A stretch of DNA of 64,000 nt from Psoroptes ovis (lineage: Eukaryota; Arthropoda; Arachnida; Sarcoptiformes; Psoroptidae), in NCBI GenBank assembly GCA_002943765.1, contig PQWQ01000023.1:188501-252500 (forward strand), written 5' to 3'. Below are positions 58,655 through 64,000 of this stretch, in pieces (the stretch's first letter is position 1; each line of letters opens with the position of its first letter). Position numbers and translations under genes: made by a program. Under the pieces are notes generated by a model, which saw only the letters and a list, made by a program, of their open reading frames with translations, had not been told where the DNA came from and ran no database searches.

Positions 58655-61600
58655 ATGTCCGTAACAGTTGTGTTGCCCGATAATCATCGATTACGAATTA
58701 AATGTACGATCAATGATTTGTTATCAGAGGTAAATATCAAAAATTAAATGAATTAAAATTCCATAAAAGCACATATGCGAGAGATGCATGCATGTGAGAG
58801 TGTGTGAGATTATACGTTCGTCTGTATATGTGTGCGTGTATGATTCACATTTGTTCATCATTTGAATGTCATACAAACACGATTATAGTCTATTGTTGTT
58901 GTTTAATCATTGGAATTTCATTATTAATAATCAATGAGTTATGCAACACATACTCGCTCAATTACATAACAACTTGCACTTGGAAGACCCAAAAAATTTA
59001 ATTTTGTACTTACATTTTGGCTGCAAATAGTCTTAAAGAAAAACGCCTTAAATTAAAATCAATAAAAGGAATTCGATAAATTCCTTTGAAATAATTTCTC
59101 CTTTGTGATAAATCGATCATCATTCATCGATTCGACATTCAACGACGAGTAAAGATATGGCCATATTTTCAGATTCAAATGAACTGGGTATTATTGATGT
59201 GGTCGCTGTTAATATTGAATGTTTTGGTCTCATTATTCTCGGCTATTTGGCCAGGAAATTTCATCTGATCGATGGACAAACACTGGGTTTGAATGCATTC
59301 ATTTCGTATTATGCATTACCTGCATTGGTATTTCTATCAATATCAACAATATCATTACAAGATGTCAATCTGCTGTTTATGCAAAATATATTCATTTCAA
59401 AATCCTTGATATTCTTGGCCGTATCAGTGATTACATTCATTTTATCATATAAATCAATGCCTGCGGCCCAAGCAATAAGACGTTCAGCCATTTTTGCAAT
59501 GTTTGCAACACAAAGTAATGATTTTGCTCTTGGTTATCCAATTTTGCAATCATTATATGGTAATTCGAAAACATCATTCACTAATTATCTTTATATATTG
59601 GCACCAATTCAATTATTGATATTGAATCCGATTTCATTGTTTGCCATTGAAACAAGTTATATGTTTGATGAACAACAACAGCAGCAATCGAATTCAAATG
59701 GCTTATGGAAATATTTACGAACAATTCGACGTATAGTTCGTAGAATCATTATCAATCCAATTATCTTGTCCACAATGTTGGGCATTATTGTCAATGTATT
59801 GACCGGCGGGCAATTGCCAAAGATATTGATTCCATTTCTGACAAGTTTATCGCAATCATTTTCACCAATCGCATTGTTTTTACTTGGTCTGAATATCAAT
59901 AACAGTGATACTAAATCACATAAATCATTGAAACTGTTCTCACATTCATTACTGATCACCTTGATATTGATCGCTGTCAAATTATTTATAATGCCATTAT
60001 CGAATCGTACGATTGTTGAACATGTACCATTGATATTTAGTCATAATAAGGCAATATTGAATGAAACATATGCAGATTTTGCATTTTTATACGGAACAAT
60101 ACCGGCAGCACCAACTGTTTATATATTTTCCAATTTGTATAATATTGAAACATTAATCATATCAGCTGGTTTGGTAATATCAACCCTGTTATCGGCACCA
60201 ATCATATTCGTATCGGCGAATATGATACGTTTTTCCAAACAAATACATTATGAACAATTAGATGCCGACCTATTACAGACAATATTTGTCACAAGTATTC
60301 TAAGCTTGATAGCATCATTTATTCTATGCTATAGCTTTTATTTAACATTTCGTTTACGTTCAATAATACATCGTTGGTCATTTAAATTATTGATTGGTCA
60401 TATAATGATCATCACTGGTGGACTGTTATTATCATCACAATTTGATCATTATAATCAAAATGATTATCGAATCATCACCATTCTATCAGTGATTGAATAT
60501 TTCTTATTTCAAATTGGATTTTTCATTATAAAGCTATCGCTTGCATTTCTATCATTAATGTTGGTATGCCTTTACGGGAAAAGTCTTTGTTTCACCCTTA
60601 AAATATCGAGATTATTCACCATGATATTGTTAGTGGTGTTGCCTGTTTATATATTATTCATTTCATTCACATTTAATGCTGATGAAAGTGATAATTTGAT
60701 TGATTTTTATTATGGAATCAATCGAATGCATTCGATAATATCGATTACGATTTCATTAATGACCATTGTGATTGCCCTAATATCATTCATATTGATACAT
60801 CATTATAAAAATCGTGTTGAATATGAACAACTGCACAACGATAGCTTCAATGATGAACCGGATAGATCGAACCAAGCAGCAGTTCCAAATTCGAACAGCC
60901 AACCATTGATTGATGTTGAAGATTTATATCAAAACATAACCAGTGTGAGTCGTAGAAATATCAGTGTTGATGGTGAGCACTACAAAGATTGTTGTAGCCA
61001 AAATTGTCATTCACAATGTACAGCTGGAAATCGGCATAGATCAATGTCAAATGATTCAATTGTTGCCGAAGATTGTACCGATAATTTGAAACGTTATAAA
61101 CATCGCATTGAAATGGCCATTGAAGCGATTGAAAGCAGTAATTCGACTCGTTTCAATGATGATTTCCATCAAATACAGCCTCATTTATATTTGGTCATGC
61201 TATCATTGTTGATTGTAACAATACATTCAAGCATTGAAATGAATCATTTGATAGCAAATGCCAAGGAACATAATGGTATTGTTGTGGAGATGAAATTTCT
61301 CGACATTTTACTGGTGTTTAGTCATGGTTTAATCATGTTCATATTGTTTGGTTTTGATGCTGAAATATTGTTGAAAAAATTACGTCGAATACGTCGATTA
61401 TTGTTTGGTTCGAATGAAATATATCTACCACCAATCGATAGTTTAAATGGCGAGACTAAAGAATTTTGTGAACGTTTTTGCCGCGATTATCGTCATGATT
61501 GTATGAATGATATTACTTTTCATTTGTCCAATGGTGATAGCTCGAATAATATTGAAAATGACAGCGATCGAAGATCATTATATTTTTGTGGCCGCCAACT

Positions 61601-63191
61601 GGTTGATTGGCTGTTGGCTAAACAATTAGCTTCGGAACGATCCGAAGCCATTGATCGTTGTAATCAGCTGTTGTATGGACGTGTAATCGAACACATTACC
61701 AAAAATCATCATTTCTTTGATAATACTTATTACTATCGTTTTATTTGATTTATAACCCTTTCAATTTTTTTCGCCATTAAAAGATTCTTTCGAAAGTGTG
61801 TACCAGCAAAGGACTTGATATTGATCAATACTCTTTACAGTAAGTCAGGGCCCATTTGACGTTCGAATTCAATTATTAATTTGTTTTTTCAATTTTTTGG
61901 CCACAGATACAATAATAAACCATTGGACCATAGCCTATCGTTGCGTTTTGCAAACATATCATTGAATAGTGAATTGAATTTAGTCCACGACCCAAACAAA
62001 GCCAATGATGAGCGTATTACAATATCGATACAATATTCTGATAAAACAAGGAAAATGGGTGAATTCGAATCGAATCAAACCTTGTGGCAGGTCATTACCA
62101 GCTTGTTCGATGCCAACGATATTCCTGAATTGAATGATTGTGATAATTTTATATTTTCAATCAACCACATGAATCGACAGGTTTGTTTGTTTGATCATTA
62201 ATTTTCAATACATTTGATTCATTGATCATTATTTCAGTATGATGGTCGAGCGGTTTTGGAGAATACACGTCTTAAAGCGCTTGGTCTTCATGGACGATGT
62301 GTTTTACGGCTTAATTGTCGTCCTGCCAGTGATCAAAAACCTGTACAGAAATATGTGGAAAATATTCAATTTAAGAAAATTGAAAAACCAGTGGCGCCAC
62401 CACCAACTACTACTGATGCTCCATGCTTGAAAGAGCCGACGATCGTTGAACCAAAACCAATCGAAACTAAACCAATTACGGATAATAAAGAAGCACCAAA
62501 GCCTTCAATTACTTCTAGCTCTTCGATTGATTCTGCTAAATCGGTTTCGAATGAATGTAAAGTTGAATCGGTTCCAGCAAAAGTCCCAGCGATCACTGAA
62601 CAAACATCTTCTGATGATGGCCGAGAACCAGAAATCAAATTTCTTGATGGTGGTGAAAATGATGAATTACTGTATTCGCTGGATGATCAATCCATTGAAT
62701 TTGTTGCTGACGAATTGCCTGAAAATTTCTTCGAACATACAGCCGATGATATTAAACATCTTCTTAAAGAATTACGACGTATACAACGATCAAATGAAGA
62801 AGCTGTACTTGAAACTCAAGAATTACGCCAAAATCGTGAACAGCAAAAACGAAAACGATTCACCCAAACGATTTTACGTATCATTTTCCCATATGATCGT
62901 TTGGTGATGCAAGCACTATTCTCACCTGATGATTCAGTAGAAAAAGTTATGAATGTAATCAAAAAATATACGACCTGTGACCAAATCCATTTGTTCGTAG
63001 CGCCACCCAAGACGATTTTGAGCCCAGAATCGAATCTTTACGATTTACAGCTGGTTCCATGTGGTATGATTTATTGTTCCGAAGTAAATTCTAATCAAAA
63101 TCAATTGATACGAGCTGAATTTAAAAATATTTTAAATAATTTTGTTGATGTCTCCATCTATACAAAAAATAAAATGAAACAATTTGTTTAA
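58655..63191 (+). CDS. ASPSCR1: ASPSCR1/TUG-like tether protein with UBX domain
   Basis: Four exons, 58655-58729, 61784-61839, 61907-62180 and 62238-63191, phases 0, 2 and 0, give 452 residues (human ASPSCR1 553). TUG binds p97/VCP and, in mammals, holds GLUT4 vesicles. The ubiquitin-like N-terminus is MSVTVVLPDNHRLRI, then SEILSKVCTSKGLDIDQYSL and LSLRFANISLNSELNLV, matching the TUG1 domain. A second ubiquitin-like region follows (VLRLNCRP), then an acidic, S/P-rich linker and a C-terminal UBX-like region (FPYDRLVMQALFSPDDSV, IHLFVAPPKTIL). Exons 1 and 2 (75 and 56 nt) are too short for ORF lists; they join exon 3 in frame. The 3,054-bp first intron contains a whole other gene on the same strand. 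Confidence 0.85.
59157..61748 (+). CDS. GPR155: GPR155 / LYCHOS-like lysosomal membrane protein, nested in the ASPSCR1-like intron
   Basis: Intronless, 863 residues (human GPR155 is 870). LYCHOS senses cholesterol at the lysosome and signals to mTORC1; it joins a PIN-type auxin-carrier-like transporter, a GPCR-like membrane region and a DEP domain. Here the first 390 residues hold about ten membrane segments, with QSNDFALGYPILQSLYG and GTIPAAPTVYIFSN as the carrier crossover motifs. About seven further segments follow. A polar cytosolic loop (about 560-650) has clustered cysteines (CCSQNCHSQC). The DEP-like end reads FCGRQLVDWLL to GRVIEHITKNHHFFDNTYYYRF. The ATG follows an in-frame-stop region and gives the family length. 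It lies wholly in intron 1 of the ASPSCR1-like gene, same strand; its stop is 35 bp before the host's exon 2. Confidence 0.92.
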   Translation: MAIFSDSNELGIIDVVAVNIECFGLIILGYLARKFHLIDGQTLGLNAFISYYALPALVFLSISTISLQDVNLLFMQNIFISKSLIFLAVSVITFILSYKSMPAAQAIRRSAIFAMFATQSNDFALGYPILQSLYGNSKTSFTNYLYILAPIQLLILNPISLFAIETSYMFDEQQQQQSNSNGLWKYLRTIRRIVRRIIINPIILSTMLGIIVNVLTGGQLPKILIPFLTSLSQSFSPIALFLLGLNINNSDTKSHKSLKLFSHSLLITLILIAVKLFIMPLSNRTIVEHVPLIFSHNKAILNETYADFAFLYGTIPAAPTVYIFSNLYNIETLIISAGLVISTLLSAPIIFVSANMIRFSKQIHYEQLDADLLQTIFVTSILSLIASFILCYSFYLTFRLRSIIHRWSFKLLIGHIMIITGGLLLSSQFDHYNQNDYRIITILSVIEYFLFQIGFFIIKLSLAFLSLMLVCLYGKSLCFTLKISRLFTMILLVVLPVYILFISFTFNADESDNLIDFYYGINRMHSIISITISLMTIVIALISFILIHHYKNRVEYEQLHNDSFNDEPDRSNQAAVPNSNSQPLIDVEDLYQNITSVSRRNISVDGEHYKDCCSQNCHSQCTAGNRHRSMSNDSIVAEDCTDNLKRYKHRIEMAIEAIESSNSTRFNDDFHQIQPHLYLVMLSLLIVTIHSSIEMNHLIANAKEHNGIVVEMKFLDILLVFSHGLIMFILFGFDAEILLKKLRRIRRLLFGSNEIYLPPIDSLNGETKEFCERFCRDYRHDCMNDITFHLSNGDSSNNIENDSDRRSLYFCGRQLVDWLLAKQLASERSEAIDRCNQLLYGRVIEHITKNHHFFDNTYYYRFI

Positions 63192-63421
63192 TATTGAGTA
63201 AATATGAGAGAAAATTCGATTGTATCGATAGTTTCTTTTTTCTACAAACGTGTGTTGACTGTTTTTACACAGTCAGTGTGTGTGGCAAAGCACGCAGCTC
63301 TTCCGTTTAAACACATTTGTCTGTTCTTTTTCTGTTAGTGTTTTGAATTGTTGAAACGTGTGCCCGATTTAATTCTGTTTTTTTTGAATTTAAATTAATT
63401 TTTAATTGAAAATTTTCCGAA
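63192..63421 (+). promoter_or_regulatory. RpS3A promoter and 5' leader
   Basis: Between the ASPSCR1-like stop and the RpS3A ATG. It has TATCGATA at 63223-63230, a T-rich stretch, and CTCTTCC at about 63299-63305, followed by T-rich pyrimidine tracts, which resembles the terminal oligopyrimidine start of ribosomal-protein mRNAs. The start site is inferred, not known. Confidence 0.5.
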
Positions 63422-64000
63422 ATGGCTGTCGGTAAAAATAAAGGTCTCGCCAAAGGTGGTAAAAAAGGTGTCAAAAAGAAGATTGTCGATCCATTCACAC
63501 GTAAAGAATGGTATGATATCAAGGCACCGATCGTGTTTGCTAATCGAAATGTTGGCAAAACATTGGTTAATCGTACACAAGGTACCAGAATAGCTTCGGA
63601 AGGTCTTAAAGGTATGGAGATTTAATCATTTTTTTCAATGGACATGTTTTAATTTTTTGAATTTTCTTGAATTGATGGCAAATAGGTCGTGTATTTGAAA
63701 TTTCATTAGCCGATCTTCAAAATGATGAAGTTGCTTATAAAAAATTCCGTTTGGTTTCGGAAGAAGTACAAGGCCGACAAGTATTGACCAATTTTCATGG
63801 TATGGATTTGACCCGAGATAAACTTGGATCAATGGTTAAAAAATGGCAAACATTGATTGAAACGCATGTTGATTGCCGTACAAGTGATGGCTATCTGTTG
63901 AGATTTTTTTGCATCGGTTTCACCAGACGTTGGCCTCATCAAGTGAAAAAGACTAGTTATGCCCAGACGACCAAAGTTCGAGCTATTCGCAAGAAAATGG
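63422..64000 (+). CDS. RpS3A: 40S ribosomal protein S3a (eS1), 5' part, cut by window end
   Basis: Two exons visible, 63422-63611 and 63686 to the window end, with a 74-bp intron (GTATGG to ATAG, phase 1). The protein starts MAVGKNKGLAKGGKKGVKKK, then DPFTRKEWYDIKAP, NVGKTLVNRTQGTRIASEGLKGRVFEISLADL and FCIGFTRRWPHQ, all clear eS1 sequence. It is a small-subunit protein needed for initiation and assembly. Roughly the last third lies outside the window. Confidence 0.96.

Noticed and set aside
59309..59980. Minus-strand frames of 60 and 107 codons under the GPR155-like gene
   Set aside because: Shadows of the 863-codon plus-strand gene.
1..64000. tRNA, rRNA, CRISPR array or viral insertions
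   Set aside because: I looked for tRNA B-box pairs, rRNA-like blocks, regularly spaced repeats and viral polymerase or capsid motifs and found none.

Overview
The window is AT-rich nuclear DNA from an arthropod. The gene set, the very small introns (48 to 78 bp in most genes) and the protein style point to an astigmatid mite such as a dust mite (Dermatophagoides) or a close relative. That placement is inferred from gene content and composition, not from a search. I see no rRNA, tRNA, CRISPR array or viral gene.

Region 1 (1 to about 30.2 kb) is the 5' part of a Dscam-type immunoglobulin cell-adhesion gene on the minus strand, running off the left edge. Five coding exons are well supported (29438-29044, 28959-28893, 17435-17274, 6058-5906, 2545-2431) and a sixth upstream exon is possible (about 30201-30087). 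They encode the signal peptide, Ig1, Ig2 and the first half of Ig3, and every exon joins in frame. The exons sit between introns of 11.5, 11.2 and 3.4 kb. Those introns hold 22 copies of an 80-bp mariner-like foldback element, and three more lie left of the last visible exon.

Region 2 (31.4 to 46.2 kb) is compact. PMS2 (mismatch repair, minus) is divergent from DIS3 (exosome nuclease, plus) across a 178-bp shared promoter with two CACGTG boxes. DIS3 converges on an RCCD1-like RCC1-repeat gene (minus). Then come an acid-lipase-family gene, a RASSF7/8-type gene, a delta-9 desaturase and a probable PTB-domain gene, all minus.

Region 3 (46.2 to 58.4 kb) has a second delta-9 desaturase with a long disordered N-terminus, a 5.6-kb gene-poor stretch with two inverted copies of a second foldback element (162 bp each), an SDR16C/RDH10-like dehydrogenase and RUVBL1 (pontin), all minus.

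Region 4 (58.4 to 64 kb) is on the plus strand. An ASPSCR1/TUG-like UBX gene shares a promoter with RUVBL1, and its first intron carries a complete intronless GPR155/LYCHOS-like gene on the same strand. The host gene's second exon starts 35 bp after that gene's stop codon. The window ends inside RpS3A (eS1).

The genes share no single pathway. Several are housekeeping genes in back-to-back or end-to-end pairs. The most unusual structure is the build-up of short hairpin elements inside the Dscam introns, followed by the nested GPR155 gene and the altered catalytic positions in the DIS3 PIN domain and the PMS2 ATPase domain.
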